DNA of 64,000 bases. Origin: Phycobacter azelaicus. Lineage in GTDB: Bacteria; Pseudomonadota; Alphaproteobacteria; Rhodobacterales; Rhodobacteraceae. The stretch's first letter is position 1. Each line of letters starts with the position of its first letter. Below, in pieces: positions 25,287 through 35,388 of this stretch. Position numbers and translations under genes: made by a program. Location: assembly GCF_014884385.1 (NCBI RefSeq), contig NZ_WKFH01000003.1, positions 1,286,001-1,350,000 of the forward strand. Reading direction: 5' to 3'. Below the pieces are notes generated by a model. It was not told the origin of the DNA and made no database searches. It saw nothing but the letters and a program-made list of their open reading frames with translations.

Positions 25287-28199
25287 ATGGCATTTCAAAC
25301 TCGCAGCCGGGATCCGTTGCTGGACAGCAATATGCAGGCAGCCATTGAAAAGCGTGGCAAGGAACTGATCGGCATTGCCCTTTTGGGGTGCGGTCTGATC
25401 GCGGCTGCGATGATCGGCTCGTACACACCGGATGATCCCAACTGGATGGTCTCCACGGATGCGCCTGTTCAGAACTGGATGGGCCGCATGGGCGCCTCGA
25501 TTGCGGCGCCACTGTTCATGGTCGTGGGTTGGGGCGGTGTGGCCTTTGCCGTGACGCTCTTAGCTTGGGGGATCCGCTTCCTGCTGCATCGCGGATCGGA
25601 ACGAGCGATTGCCCGGGTTGTTTTTGCGCCCGTTCTTGTTGCGGTGGCGTCGGTCTACGCTGCCACGCTGGTGCCCGGCGCGGAATGGTTGTCGACGCAC
25701 AGCTTTGGTCTGGGCGGTCTTTTTGGCGATACGGTGATGGGCGCTTTGCTGACACTCGTGCCGATCAGTTCTCATTTCGCTGTAAAATTGATGTCGTTCC
25801 TGATGGCGCTGGGCATGGTCGCTCTGGGTGTCTATGTCTGCGGTTTCTCTCGTGCCGAATTGACGCGCGCCGCTCGCTTCCTGCTGGTTGGTGTGGTGAT
25901 GGTCTACGGCGCACTGGCCAGCCTTCTGGGCCGTGGCGCCTCGGGTGGTTTGCAGGCTGCCAAGGCCTACCGCGAAAAGCGCGCTGCCCGCGCCGAAGCT
26001 GCAGCTGCACAAAGCGCGGCAATAGCCGAGGCAGCGGCAGAGCCACAGATGTTCGAAACATACCCCGAAGATCCCACGCCTGCGCCTACACCTGAAAAGG
26101 CAGGCTTGTTTGCGCGTGTGCCGAGCCTGATCCGCCGTGCTGATCCGGATCTGACGAATGCACCGATGCCGCAGCCGGAACTGGTGGAGCAAGAGCCGTC
26201 GATCCTGGACGAAGACTTGCCGGGAGATGACCGCATTTCCCAGAAGATTGCCAATGCCGTCCGGGTGCGCCGCGCTGCGGGCAAGGTGACGGAACCCGAT
26301 CCTAATCTGCCCCTGACCAAGGGGCGCGGCCGTCGCCCAGAACCGCTGGTCTTCAATGCCGATCCGTCGCCGCATGAGGGGCTTCCGCCAGAACCGCCTC
26401 TGACAGCGGCGCAGGCCGTTGCTTCGCCGGAGGTCTCGTTCGAGGAAGGCCTTGCGCAGGTGCCAGCGGCGCCGCAGGCGGCTGCGGCTGAAACGGCCGT
26501 ATCGACACTGCCGCCGGCGCCCGCGGCCGCACGGGCTGCTGAACCGGCTGGGGCGATGGAGCTTCCGGTGGCGGAGCCGCGCAAAGTTGTCGTGGAAAAA
26601 CCTCAGCGACGCGCGCCTGAACCCTCCACCCGCGCCAAGGCAGAAGCCCAGCCGAGCCTTGCGTTTGAAGAGGCAGATCAGGATGCGTTCGAGCTGCCAC
26701 CCCTGTCGCTATTGTCCAATCCGGCCGCCATTGAACGTCATCACCTGAGTGACGAAGCGCTGGAAGAGAACGCGCGGATGCTGGAATCGGTGCTGGATGA
26801 CTATGGTGTAAAGGGTGAGATTGTTTCGGTCCGCCCCGGTCCCGTTGTTACCATGTATGAGTTGGAGCCTGCGCCTGGCCTCAAGGCGAGCCGGGTGATC
26901 GGTCTGGCAGATGACATCGCGCGCTCTATGTCTGCCTTGTCGGCCCGTGTTTCGACCGTGCCGGGGCGCTCGGTCATCGGGATCGAACTCCCGAATGACA
27001 AGCGCGAGATGGTCAGCTTCCGTGAAATCCTGTCGAGCCGCGATTATGGTGACGGCACCCAGAACCTGCCGCTGGCCCTGGGCAAGGACATTGGCGGTGA
27101 TGCGGTCGTCGCTGATCTGTCGAAGATGCCTCACTTGCTGATCGCGGGTACCACCGGCTCCGGTAAGTCTGTTGCTATCAACACGATGATTCTGTCGCTG
27201 CTCTATAAGCTCAGCCCGGATGAATGCCGCCTGATCATGATCGACCCCAAGATGCTGGAGCTGTCCGTCTATGACGGCATCCCGCACCTCCTGTCGCCCG
27301 TGGTGACCGACCCGAAAAAGGCGGTTGTCGCCCTCAAATGGGTCGTGGGCGAGATGGAAGACCGCTATCGCAAGATGTCCAAGATGGGCGTGCGTAACAT
27401 CGCCGGCTACAACGGTCGCGTGAAAGAGGCGCTGTCCAAGGGCGAGATGTTCTCCCGCACAGTGCAGACTGGTTTTGACGATGACACCGGCGAGCCAGTG
27501 TTCGAAACGGAAGAGTTCGCACCCGAGGCGCTGCCCTATATCGTTGTCATCGTGGACGAAATGGCCGACCTGATGATGGTTGCAGGCAAAGAGATCGAGG
27601 CCTGCATCCAGCGTCTGGCGCAAATGGCGCGGGCGAGCGGCATTCACCTGATCATGGCCACGCAGCGCCCCTCGGTTGACGTAATCACCGGCACCATCAA
27701 GGCGAACTTCCCGACCCGGATCTCCTTCCAGGTGACCGGAAAGATCGACAGCCGTACCATCTTGGGTGAGATGGGCGCCGAGCAACTCTTGGGCATGGGC
27801 GACATGCTCTATATGGCAGGGGGCGCCAAGATCACCCGCTGCCATGGACCCTTCGTCTCTGACGAAGAGGTCGAGGAAGTCGTCACCCACCTCAAGCAGT
27901 TCGGCCCGCCCGCCTATGTGGGCACAGTTCTGGATGGCCCGGATGAGGAAAAGGCCGACGATATCGACGCGGTTCTGGGCCTATCGACAGGTGGCAATAC
28001 CACTGGTGAGGATGCGCTTTATGATTCTGCCGTGCAGATTGTGATCAAGGACCGCAAGTGCTCCACCTCCTACATCCAGCGCAAGCTGGCGATCGGTTAC
28101 AACAAGGCTGCCCGGCTGGTGGAACAGATGGAAGAAGAGGGCCTCGTCTCTCCTGCAAACCACGTCGGCAAGCGCGAGATCCTTGTCCCTGAACAATAA
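25287..28199 (+). CDS. ftsK: FtsK/SpoIIIE DNA translocase
   Basis: The 970-residue protein has four N-terminal membrane segments (roughly residues 25-215), then an Ala/Pro/Glu-rich linker to about residue 470, then the motor domain. The motor has Walker [11 protein letters not shown] near residue 620 and Walker [12 protein letters not shown] near residue 755. A C-terminal winged-helix gamma domain (residues ~905-970) recognises KOPS-type DNA signals. FtsK anchors at the division septum and pumps chromosomal DNA to allow dimer resolution. A terminator hairpin separates it from lolA. Confidence 0.96.
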   Translation: MAFQTRSRDPLLDSNMQAAIEKRGKELIGIALLGCGLIAAAMIGSYTPDDPNWMVSTDAPVQNWMGRMGASIAAPLFMVVGWGGVAFAVTLLAWGIRFLLHRGSERAIARVVFAPVLVAVASVYAATLVPGAEWLSTHSFGLGGLFGDTVMGALLTLVPISSHFAVKLMSFLMALGMVALGVYVCGFSRAELTRAARFLLVGVVMVYGALASLLGRGASGGLQAAKAYREKRAARAEAAAAQSAAIAEAAAEPQMFETYPEDPTPAPTPEKAGLFARVPSLIRRADPDLTNAPMPQPELVEQEPSILDEDLPGDDRISQKIANAVRVRRAAGKVTEPDPNLPLTKGRGRRPEPLVFNADPSPHEGLPPEPPLTAAQAVASPEVSFEEGLAQVPAAPQAAAAETAVSTLPPAPAAARAAEPAGAMELPVAEPRKVVVEKPQRRAPEPSTRAKAEAQPSLAFEEADQDAFELPPLSLLSNPAAIERHHLSDEALEENARMLESVLDDYGVKGEIVSVRPGPVVTMYELEPAPGLKASRVIGLADDIARSMSALSARVSTVPGRSVIGIELPNDKREMVSFREILSSRDYGDGTQNLPLALGKDIGGDAVVADLSKMPHLLIAGTTGSGKSVAINTMILSLLYKLSPDECRLIMIDPKMLELSVYDGIPHLLSPVVTDPKKAVVALKWVVGEMEDRYRKMSKMGVRNIAGYNGRVKEALSKGEMFSRTVQTGFDDDTGEPVFETEEFAPEALPYIVVIVDEMADLMMVAGKEIEACIQRLAQMARASGIHLIMATQRPSVDVITGTIKANFPTRISFQVTGKIDSRTILGEMGAEQLLGMGDMLYMAGGAKITRCHGPFVSDEEVEEVVTHLKQFGPPAYVGTVLDGPDEEKADDIDAVLGLSTGGNTTGEDALYDSAVQIVIKDRKCSTSYIQRKLAIGYNKAARLVEQMEEEGLVSPANHVGKREILVPEQ

Positions 28200-28236
28200 A
28201 GGCCGCACGAACGCCGATCGGCGGATCGGTGCGCAG

Positions 28237-28270
28237 GGCCGCCCTTGGACAGGGCGGCCTCTTCCTTTTG
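28237..28270 (+). terminator. Hairpin terminator between ftsK and lolA
   Basis: GGCCGCCC / GGGCGGCC perfect 8-bp stem with a 7-nt loop, followed by TCTTCCTTTT. It starts 38 bp after the ftsK stop, yet lolA follows 26 bp later, so it may only reduce read-through. Confidence 0.7.
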
Positions 28271-28295
28271 GTGCCGCAGGGCTTATCTAGACCTC

Positions 28296-28886
28296 ATGAA
28301 ACAGATCCTATTCGCAATCGCGTTTGTTCTTGCGGCGCCGGCTGCATATGCGGCTGAAAAGCTGAGCCTCAATGAGCTGTCCGCCTATCTCAACGGGCTG
28401 ACCACGGCCGAGGCGCCCTTTACCCAGATCAATGATGATGGGAGCCTGTCTACCGGCAAGCTCTATATCCATCGCCCTGGCCGGATGCGGTTTGAATATG
28501 ACGGGGAAAATGGCGCGACCGTTGTGGCTGGATCGGGATCCGTTGTGATTCATGACCCTAAATCGAACCAGCCGCCCGAAACCTACCCCCTGAAACGTAC
28601 GCCTTTGTCTATCATATTGGCCAAGAATGTGGATTTGGCGCGAGCGGGCATGGTGGTCGGGCATCAATTCGATGGGACCTCGACGATTCTGCAAGCACAG
28701 GATCCCGAGAATCCAGAGCAGGGCGGGCTTGAACTGATGTTCACCGGTGATCCCGTAGAGCTGCGCAAGTGGGTTGTCTATGACAGTGCCGGGGGAAAGA
28801 CGACGGTGATCCTTGGCGCACTTGAGACGGGTGGGAAACTGTCGTCTTTTCTCTTCAATACCGGAGCAGGCAGCAAGTCGCGCTGA
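28296..28886 (+). CDS. lolA: Outer-membrane lipoprotein carrier protein LolA
   Basis: The 196-residue precursor has a signal peptide (residues 1-20, ending AAYA-A) and the LolA half-barrel with NELSAYLNGLTTAEAPFTQ, GKLYIHRPGRMRFEYDG (the highly conserved RPGRMRFEYD core) and VIHDPKSNQ. LolA ferries lipoproteins across the periplasm from LolCDE to the outer membrane. The ATG at 28296 gives the proper signal peptide; an upstream in-frame start would add a non-hydrophobic extension. Confidence 0.93.
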   Translation: MKQILFAIAFVLAAPAAYAAEKLSLNELSAYLNGLTTAEAPFTQINDDGSLSTGKLYIHRPGRMRFEYDGENGATVVAGSGSVVIHDPKSNQPPETYPLKRTPLSIILAKNVDLARAGMVVGHQFDGTSTILQAQDPENPEQGGLELMFTGDPVELRKWVVYDSAGGKTTVILGALETGGKLSSFLFNTGAGSKSR

Positions 28887-28945
28887 TCACGAGCAGGGCC
28901 AGATCTGTGCAAATGGCAGTTTCGTCTTTGTGCAGAAAATCCTCC

Positions 28946-29013
28946 CGCTCCCGCAGGTGCCTAGGTAGTGCATGACCCCCTTTTGTGCGGAATCAGGCCA
29001 GGCGCTATTGGCG
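28946..29013 (+). repeat. Possible decayed copy of the structured repeat
   Basis: CGCTCCCGCAGGTGCC resembles the left box and GGCCAGGCGC the second box, 50 bp apart, in the gap between lolA and the lytic transglycosylase. Neither hairpin is well kept. Nothing else is seen in this 269-bp interval. Confidence 0.25.
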
Positions 29014-29155
29014 AACACGCAGAGATAAGAGGCGCCAAATGCAAACCGCACCGCCGTTGTGCAGTGCCGAGCCCAACAGGTGAAGGACCTTCTTGCAAGG
29101 GCCTAAGACAGGTGGCAGAGCCTTATCCTTCGATTGCAAGCGACACGCTTTTCAA

Positions 29156-29743
29156 TCATCGAAACTTTCGGCAAGCGGCAAGCTGCGCCTGATACATCAG
29201 CGCGCGATCTTCGACTTTGTCTGCGACACGGATGAGCCAGGACTTCCTGCGATAGGTGCCGCGGGCATAGCCGCTGTGGCCCTCGTGATAGGCAAGATAT
29301 TGGTTGCGCGCATCATATAGCGGGATGCCGTTCCGTTCACGGGTTTTGTTCATATACCAGCCCATGAAATCCGAAGCGTCCCGGATCCGGTCCCGCTTGG
29401 CGCGGCGCTTTCCGGTTTCGCGGCGATACTCGTCCCAGGTCCCGTCCAGTGCCTGGCTATAGCCATAGGCGCTTGACTGGCGGCCCATCGGGATGACCCC
29501 CAGAAGATAGCGATGCGGCGTACGGGCATCGCCGTCAAACCGGCTTTCGTGATAGATCGTAGCCATCTGCACATGCACTGGAACGCCCCAGCGGCGCTCG
29601 GTCGCGCGGAAGGCCTTCAGGTATTCCGGCCGCTGCTTGATAATGCTGCAGGCGTTATCAAGGTTACGCGGCGGAGACTTGTACCCACCTCCACAGGAGG
29701 CAACTGCCAACAGGAGGATCAGGGCGACGATGATTCTGCTCAT
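29156..29743 (-). CDS. Lipoprotein lytic transglycosylase, SLT domain
   Basis: The 195-residue protein has a lipobox (AVAS-C-GGG, Cys near residue 17) and an SLT-type domain. The catalytic Glu is in IYHESRFDGDA near residues 63-73, followed by SAYGYSQALDGTWDEYR (the GYSQ/L signature) and YLAYHEGHSGYARGTYR near the end. It cuts peptidoglycan glycan strands to leave 1,6-anhydro ends and is probably anchored in the outer membrane. Confidence 0.9.
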   Translation of the reverse strand: MSRIIVALILLLAVASCGGGYKSPPRNLDNACSIIKQRPEYLKAFRATERRWGVPVHVQMATIYHESRFDGDARTPHRYLLGVIPMGRQSSAYGYSQALDGTWDEYRRETGKRRAKRDRIRDASDFMGWYMNKTRERNGIPLYDARNQYLAYHEGHSGYARGTYRRKSWLIRVADKVEDRALMYQAQLAACRKFR

Positions 29744-29796
29744 TGCCTCTGCCTTTTGTTTTCGGGCAGTGTAGCGAATTCACCCTTCGGGGGAAA

Positions 29797-30684
29797 TCAC
29801 ATTTCCAGAAGCAGGGACAGAAGCAGAGGCAAGGCTGCAACGGACATCAGGGTCGAAACCACGACCATGCCGGCCACGGCCTGAGCATCCGCTTCGAACT
29901 TTTCGGCAAGCAGGTACGAGGTTACGGCAACGGGCGTTGCCAATTGCAGAACCAGCACGCCGAAGGCGGTGTAATCAAGGCCAAATGCCAGTCCAAGCCC
30001 CCATCCAATGGCGGCGCTGAGCGTGACCTTGATCAGCGACAGTGCAATCGCCAGACCGGTCTTTCCCGGGGTCAGCCGCGCCACGGCAACACCAAGCGTG
30101 ATCAGCATCAGCGGAATGGCCATCTGGCCGATCAGATCCAGCGCATTTGTCAGGAACAGGGGCGTCTGCCAGCCTTGCCACAGGAAGAGCGCCCCCACCA
30201 GAGTCGCCCAGACCATTGGTTCGCGGAGGGCCTTGCTGCCACCGCCTTCACCGGCGACGAGGTAGATCCCGAAGGTAAAGGATAGGACGGCCGAGACCGC
30301 CAGCATCGCCACCGCATAGCCGAGACCTGCGTCCCCAAAGGCAAAAAGGGAAAGGGGAATGCCCAGGTTGCCGGTGTTGCCAAATATGAAGGGGGCAAGA
30401 TAACTGCGCCGCTCGAGTTGCATGATCCGGACCAGTGCAGCACCGACGAGCGCCAGAAGGGCATGCCCTGCCAAGGCGGCGAGCACGAACCAGCCTATCG
30501 CGCTCTTATCCAGCTCGGTCTTCATCAGGGCAGTGAAGATCAAGCAGGGCACGGCCAGAGTCATCGCCAGTCTGGTAACAAACTGAATTCTGTATTCAAA
30601 ACCGAGGCGCACCCAGGTGAAACCAACACCTGCCAGAAGGAAGACAGGGGCTACGATCTCGAGCACTGTTACAGCAAGGTTCAC
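29797..30684 (-). CDS. AEC-family transporter
   Basis: The 295-residue integral membrane protein has about ten hydrophobic segments in two five-helix halves. Features include FIFGNTGNLGIPLSLFAFG in the first half and VLVLQLATPVAVTSYLLA in the second, both typical of the auxin-efflux-carrier-like family. Bacterial members export or exchange organic anions or malonate-like solutes; the substrate here is unknown. It is divergent from hspQ, with starts 86 bp apart. Confidence 0.9.
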   Translation of the reverse strand: MNLAVTVLEIVAPVFLLAGVGFTWVRLGFEYRIQFVTRLAMTLAVPCLIFTALMKTELDKSAIGWFVLAALAGHALLALVGAALVRIMQLERRSYLAPFIFGNTGNLGIPLSLFAFGDAGLGYAVAMLAVSAVLSFTFGIYLVAGEGGGSKALREPMVWATLVGALFLWQGWQTPLFLTNALDLIGQMAIPLMLITLGVAVARLTPGKTGLAIALSLIKVTLSAAIGWGLGLAFGLDYTAFGVLVLQLATPVAVTSYLLAEKFEADAQAVAGMVVVSTLMSVAALPLLLSLLLEM

Positions 30685-30769
30685 AGTCTGTTTCCCCGAA
30701 AATTTGCCTCAAGAGTTGGACATCCGTCGCCCATACGCGTTAGTAGTAATCCACGGGGGCAGCAAGACC

Positions 30770-31096
30770 ATGTTGAGAACGCGCGCAAAATATAACCTGG
30801 GCCAGATCGTCCGCCACCGGAAGCATCCCTTCCGCGGGGTGGTGTTCGATGTGGACCCGACCTTTGCCAACACAGAGGAATGGTACGAAGCCATCCCCGA
30901 GGACAGCAGGCCGGTCAAAGACCAGCCGTTCTACCACCTTTTGGCTGAAAACGATCAGACCTATTACGTTGCTTATGTGTCCGAGCAGAACCTTGTGGCC
31001 GATTATTCTGGCGAGCCGGTCAGCCATCCGGACGTACCAGAGATGTTCGGACAATTTGATGGTGCTACATACTCCCTGCAGTACCAGCTGAACTAG
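30770..31096 (+). CDS. hspQ: Heat shock protein HspQ
   Basis: The 108-residue protein is the HspQ/YccV hemimethylated-DNA-binding-like domain: KYNLGQIVRHRKHPFRGVVF near residues 6-25, DVDPTFANTEEWY, QPFYHLLAE and TYYVAYVSEQNL. HspQ modulates Lon protease and was reported to affect DnaA. The ATG at 30770 starts directly at the domain and has GGGGG upstream. Repeat unit D lies just after the stop. Confidence 0.93.
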   Translation: MLRTRAKYNLGQIVRHRKHPFRGVVFDVDPTFANTEEWYEAIPEDSRPVKDQPFYHLLAENDQTYYVAYVSEQNLVADYSGEPVSHPDVPEMFGQFDGATYSLQYQLN

Positions 31097-31128
31097 GCAC
31101 TTTTCCAATCAGGGGTAGTCAAAGGACG

Positions 31129-31217
31129 GCAAGCGCTCCCGCGCCTGCGGTTAGATCGGCTGTGCCGATCTAGCCTGACAGCCTTGGGCCCGGCGCTGCA
31201 CCTTCCGGTGCAGCGCG
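31129..31217 (+). repeat. Structured intergenic repeat, unit D
   Basis: GCGCTCCCGCG box, hairpin 1 AGATCGGC-TGT-GCCGATCT (31153-31171), CTTGGGCCCGGCGC box, then hairpin 2 GCGCTGCACC-TTCC-GGTGCAGCGC (31193-31216), both perfect stems. It lies between convergent hspQ and gamma-glutamyltransferase. Confidence 0.7.
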
Positions 31218-31245
31218 GTCGCGCGTGACGGTGAATGCCCCCTGA

Positions 31246-32823
31246 TCAGTAACCGAGAGCGCAGCCATCCTTGCGAGGATCGCTTGCACCTTCGAGGAGG
31301 TCACCCTCGTGGATCCGGATCGCCTGCGATCCGCCAATCGCGGTTTCCGGAATTTCGACGGAGTGACCCATGTCTGCAAGCTCTTGGCGCACGGCATCTG
31401 AATAGCCGCGTTCCACCTTCAATACACCTGCATCCGAGAAGCTGCGCGGCGCATCCATTGCGGCCTGAGGATCCATACCGAAATCGGTGATGTTTGAGAC
31501 AAAGCGCGCGTGGCCGTTGGGTTGATAGGACCCGCCCATGACGCCGAAGGGCATGATGACCTTGCCGTTCTGACGCAGCATACCGGGAATGATCGTGTGC
31601 ATGGGGCGCTTGCCACCGCCCAGCTCGTTTGCGTGGCCTTCTTCGAGGGTAAAGCCTGCGCCGCGGTTTTGCAGCAGGATGCCAAACTTCTCTGAAGCGA
31701 TGCCCGAGCCGAAGCCGTGGAAGATCGAATAGATCAGTGAGACTGCCATACGGTCCTTGTCTACAACGGTGATGTAGATCGTGTCCTTGTGCACTGCCTC
31801 GCTGATCGGTGCGGCAGCGGCCATGGCGCGTTTCGGATCGATGAGCGCGGCCAGTTTTGCGGCCGTTTCCGGCGCCAGCATGTGCTCCAGGCGGCTTGTA
31901 TGATCCGGATCGGCGATGAAACGGTTGCGGGCATCATAGGCGAGCTTGGCTGCTTCGGCTTCGATGTGAGCGCGTTCGGCGCCAAATGGGGCCATACCAG
32001 CGATTTCGAAGTGTTTGAGGATGTTCAGCATGAGGATGGCTGTTGCCCCCTGGCCGTTGGGCGGATGCTCTACCAAGTCGATGCCTTTGTAGTCTCCTGC
32101 AACAGGCGTGGTTTTCATGCAGGCCGTAGCGGCAAAGTCGTCAGCGGTATGGACCCCGCCAAGAGCATTGAGAGCAGCAACCATGTCTTCGGCTACTTCT
32201 CCGGTGTAGAAGGCATCGCGCCCGCTCTTGGCAATGCGCCGCAGGACTTCGGCTTGACCGGGCGCGCGGAAGATCTGTCCGACCGAGGGTGCTTTGCCAC
32301 CGAACAGATAGCTTTCGCGCGCCGAACCCTGAAGTGTGTCTGCGTCATTGGCCCAGTCAAATGCTACCCGCGGTGCCACGGGCACACCGTTTTCGGCGTA
32401 GTGAATTGCGGGTGCAAGGATGGTGTCGAGACCCAGTTTGCCTTCGTTTTCAGAGAGGTGGCAGAACGCATCGATTGCCCCGGGAACGGATACAGCGTGT
32501 GGGCTTTGCAGGGGGATGGTCTTAAGCCCTTCAGCGCGCAAGTCTGCGGCATTTGCGGCAGCTGGCGCCTGGCCCGAACCATTGAGCGCGTGGATTTCTT
32601 CACTGCCGGGGCGGTTATAGAGCACGAAGCAGTCGCCACCGATTCCGGTCATCTGAGGTTCGCAAATCCCCAAAAGCACTGCACCGGCGATGGCAGCATC
32701 CATAGCGTTGCCGCCTTGTTTGAGAATGTCGATGGCAGCGCTTGCTGCCACTGGGTGTGACGTGGCACACATCCCATTTTGAGCAAAAACTGCAGATCGT
32801 CCCGGTTGTTGAAAGTCGCGCAT
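31246..32823 (-). CDS. ggt: Gamma-glutamyltransferase family protein
   Basis: The 525-residue Ntn hydrolase has the large-subunit start CATSHPVAASAAIDILKQGG and the self-cleavage site in KDTIYITVVDKD near residue 350, where the Thr becomes the small-subunit N terminus. GGGSYQPNGHARFV lies in the small subunit. These enzymes hydrolyse or transfer gamma-glutamyl groups of glutathione and related amides. No signal peptide is seen, so a cytoplasmic role is more likely than periplasmic. GGGAGAGG precedes the ATG. Confidence 0.9.
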   Translation of the reverse strand: MRDFQQPGRSAVFAQNGMCATSHPVAASAAIDILKQGGNAMDAAIAGAVLLGICEPQMTGIGGDCFVLYNRPGSEEIHALNGSGQAPAAANAADLRAEGLKTIPLQSPHAVSVPGAIDAFCHLSENEGKLGLDTILAPAIHYAENGVPVAPRVAFDWANDADTLQGSARESYLFGGKAPSVGQIFRAPGQAEVLRRIAKSGRDAFYTGEVAEDMVAALNALGGVHTADDFAATACMKTTPVAGDYKGIDLVEHPPNGQGATAILMLNILKHFEIAGMAPFGAERAHIEAEAAKLAYDARNRFIADPDHTSRLEHMLAPETAAKLAALIDPKRAMAAAAPISEAVHKDTIYITVVDKDRMAVSLIYSIFHGFGSGIASEKFGILLQNRGAGFTLEEGHANELGGGKRPMHTIIPGMLRQNGKVIMPFGVMGGSYQPNGHARFVSNITDFGMDPQAAMDAPRSFSDAGVLKVERGYSDAVRQELADMGHSVEIPETAIGGSQAIRIHEGDLLEGASDPRKDGCALGY

Positions 32824-32975
32824 GTACCTCTCCCTTTCTGCTTCGGGCGCACAGTAGTGTCTCCTTACTTAAAGGCAATGCGAAAGACGTGATGGCTGGT
32901 CAGTCACCAGGCTGGGGACCAGCATGCGGGATAAACCTGTCGTGACGGAGTGGAGGGCTGTTACGCTGGCCTAGA

Positions 32976-33028
32976 TAAAAACACCCGGCGCCAGGACTTT
33001 GGTGGGGGCAGTGACACATGGCGCCGGG
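32976..33028 (-). terminator. Terminator of the anti-sigma-factor operon
   Basis: The 10-bp perfect arms CCCGGCGCCA (32984-32993) and TGGCGCCGGG (33019-33028) enclose a 25-nt loop. Read on the minus strand they are followed by TGTTTTTAT. It lies about 90 bp after the RsbW-like stop. Confidence 0.7.
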
Positions 33029-33115
33029 CACAGCCATTAGAAGCTTATTCTTAATGTAAGCCACACCAATTGGGCGCTATTGGGTCAAATTTGTGGTGCA
33101 ATTGGGGCGCTGGTA

Positions 33116-33589
33116 TCAGGCTTGTGTAACCTGGATCTCGAAACATAGAGAAAGTTGATTGTTGCCTGCGTTTCGCTCGTAGTGGATATCGCTGGTCAAC
33201 TCGCGGATCAGGAACCAGCCAAACCCGCCTTCGGGCAGCTGATCCAGAGGAACGTCGATGTCGGCCGCTTTTCCGTCCGGGAGCTGCCCATCCGGGAATG
33301 GCGCGCCTGCATCGCTGATATTGATCCAAAGTCGCTGTGGGTCCAGCGAACACCGGATGCGGACATCCCCCGGTGCAGTTCCGGCATAGGCATGCTCAAC
33401 CACGTTGTTGACCGCCTCGGCCAGGGCAATCTGCACTTCATCCGCTCGCAGTTCGGGGATACCCATCTTGCGCAATCGCGTCACGACTTCTGTGATGCCC
33501 GAGCGTGCATCCAGTTCTGTAGCCGTGAACGAGCAGGCAAAGATTTCAGCCATTTTCATCTCGCTTCGCGCGGTTTCGCATTTGCGCAC
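33116..33589 (-). CDS. RsbW-like anti-sigma factor kinase (HATPase_c_2)
   Basis: This protein of up to 157 residues has a GHKL ATPase fold: EVQIALAEAVNNVVEHAYAG near residues 50-69 contains the N-box, and GGFGWFLIRELTSDIHYERN near 119-138 is the glycine-rich ATP-lid region. Such kinases phosphorylate a STAS antagonist and bind a sigma factor in partner-switching circuits. The STAS gene starts upstream and ends 12 bp before this start. In-frame ATGs at 33559 and 33553 are alternative starts. No PP2C phosphatase is seen nearby. Confidence 0.85.
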   Translation of the reverse strand: MRKCETARSEMKMAEIFACSFTATELDARSGITEVVTRLRKMGIPELRADEVQIALAEAVNNVVEHAYAGTAPGDVRIRCSLDPQRLWINISDAGAPFPDGQLPDGKAADIDVPLDQLPEGGFGWFLIRELTSDIHYERNAGNNQLSLCFEIQVTQA

Positions 33590-33601
33590 TTACGTGCGCA
33601 A

Positions 33602-33946
33602 TCATGTGCCGACCTTGGTTTCTGAGATCGCCTCTTTGAGCGATCCGTACAGGTTGAAGATCGTGTCCATGCGCGTCAGGCGGAAGACTTTTTCTACCAT
33701 GGGTGTGGGACCGGCCAGATCAAGGCGCCGCCCCTGTCCAAGCTGCTTCATGGCAGCTACAATCGCTCCCAGACCACTTGAATCGATGAACTGGACCTCG
33801 GACAGATCCAAAATCACACGATCCGGGCCACTTTCGGTGGCTGACCGCATGTCCTCTTTGAACCGAATCGCCATGGCAGCGTCGATCCTCTCGGCATTGA
33901 CCGTCACGATCTGCGCGCCGTCCGTTACAGTGCTGGATAGGCTCAT
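33602..33946 (-). CDS. STAS-domain anti-sigma factor antagonist (RsbV-like)
   Basis: The 114-residue single STAS domain has the phosphorylatable Ser in VQFIDSSGLGAIVAAMK near residues 51-67 and the typical ADxxxxLDLS beta strand before it. In partner-switching systems the unphosphorylated form binds the RsbW-like kinase and frees a sigma factor. It is upstream of, and coupled to, the kinase gene, and is divergent from the thiolase. Confidence 0.88.
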   Translation of the reverse strand: MSLSSTVTDGAQIVTVNAERIDAAMAIRFKEDMRSATESGPDRVILDLSEVQFIDSSGLGAIVAAMKQLGQGRRLDLAGPTPMVEKVFRLTRMDTIFNLYGSLKEAISETKVGT

Positions 33947-34043
33947 AGTATTTCCCCGGGCGTCAATCTGTACTTCACAAGAACTCTAGACCTCAAACCT
34001 TAGCATTCTGTATGGATAATTTCGACGATTGGAGGAAAATTTC

Positions 34044-35216
34044 ATGAAACAAGTTGTGATTGCCGGTGCGGCCCGAACGCCAATGGGCGGCTTTCAGGGC
34101 GTATTCGACGGTGTGACAGCTGCAGAACTGGGCGGAGCCGCGATCAAGGCAGCCCTGTCTGGCGCTGGCGCAGATACGGTGGACGAGGTTCTGATGGGCT
34201 GCGTTCTGCCGGCAGGTCAGGGTCAGGCGCCCGCGCGGCAGGCCGGGTTTGCAGCCGGTTTGGGTGAAGAGGTGCCCGCCACCACGCTCAATAAGATGTG
34301 CGGGTCTGGTATGAAGGCGGCTATGATTGCCTTTGACCAGATCGCGCTGGGCCATGCCGATACAATGATTGCAGGCGGGATGGAGAGCATGACCAATGCC
34401 CCCTACCTGTTGCCCAAGATGCGTGGTGGTGCGCGCATCGGTCACGGCCAGGTCATCGATCACATGTTCCTCGATGGATTGGAAGATGCCTATGACAAGG
34501 GACGCCTGATGGGCACCTTTGCCGAGGATTGTGCGGAAAAGTTCCAGTTCACCCGCGAAGCGCAGGATCAATACGCTCTGGCTTCCTTGTCCAACGCGCT
34601 GGATGCCGAGCGCAGTGGTGCCTTTGAAGGTGAGATCACGCCCGTAACTCTCCACACCCGCAGCGGCGAGCGGATCATAACCACCGATGAGCAGCCCCAG
34701 TCGGCCCGCCCGGAAAAGATTCCGAACCTGAAACCTGCTTTCCGCAAGGATGGCACGGTCACGGCGGCCAATGCCTCTTCCATTTCCGATGGGGCTGCAG
34801 CGCTGGTTCTGGCCTCCGAAGAGGCGGCCAAGGAAAAGGGTCTAAATGTGCGGGCGCGCATCATGGGCCATGCCAGCCATGCTCAGGCACCCGGCTGGTT
34901 TACCACCGCACCGGTTCCGGCGGCGCAGAATCTCTTGAAACGACTTGGCTGGTCGGTCGATGACGTGGATCTATGGGAGGTGAACGAGGCCTTTGCCGTA
35001 GTGCCCATGGCCTTCATGCACGAGATGGGGATCACCCGTGACAAGGTGAACGTCAACGGCGGCGCCTGCGCTTTGGGACATCCCATCGGAGCCTCGGGCG
35101 CGCGGATCATGGTGACGCTGCTCAATGCGCTTGAAAAACGCGGGTTGAAGCGGGGCGTTGCGGCGATCTGCATCGGCGGCGGCGAAGGTACAGCCATCGC
35201 GATCGAGCGCGTCTGA
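34044..35216 (+). CDS. Acetyl-CoA acetyltransferase (thiolase)
   Basis: The 390-residue thiolase has the acylated Cys in NKMCGSGMKA near residue 87, the His in GGACALGHPIGASGARI near residue 347, and the second Cys in AAICIGGGEGTA near residue 377. It condenses or cleaves acyl-CoAs (acetoacetyl-CoA or longer). No phaB neighbour indicates PHB synthesis. The start ATG at 34044 has a GGAGGA site 8 bases upstream. A bidirectional terminator follows. Confidence 0.95.
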   Translation: MKQVVIAGAARTPMGGFQGVFDGVTAAELGGAAIKAALSGAGADTVDEVLMGCVLPAGQGQAPARQAGFAAGLGEEVPATTLNKMCGSGMKAAMIAFDQIALGHADTMIAGGMESMTNAPYLLPKMRGGARIGHGQVIDHMFLDGLEDAYDKGRLMGTFAEDCAEKFQFTREAQDQYALASLSNALDAERSGAFEGEITPVTLHTRSGERIITTDEQPQSARPEKIPNLKPAFRKDGTVTAANASSISDGAAALVLASEEAAKEKGLNVRARIMGHASHAQAPGWFTTAPVPAAQNLLKRLGWSVDDVDLWEVNEAFAVVPMAFMHEMGITRDKVNVNGGACALGHPIGASGARIMVTLLNALEKRGLKRGVAAICIGGGEGTAIAIERV

Positions 35217-35233
35217 TCGCGGACCAATTCCTT

Positions 35234-35265
35234 AAAAAGGCGGGGACCAGTCCCTCGCCTTTTTT
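35234..35265. terminator. Thiolase terminator
   Basis: AAAAAGGCGGGGA pairs with TCCCTCGCCTTTTT, giving a near-perfect stem with an A run before and a T run after. It can act in either direction but serves the thiolase gene, ending 18 bp earlier. Confidence 0.85.
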
Positions 35266-35388
35266 GCGTTTCTGATCTGCCGCCGCGTTACATGGCTTGC
35301 GCGGCCGCTCAACTCCCCGCACTCTGTTTCACATATTCAATGACGTGTTGACTGAGCCACTGGCGGGTTTGGTGCTGGGAGGTTTCCA

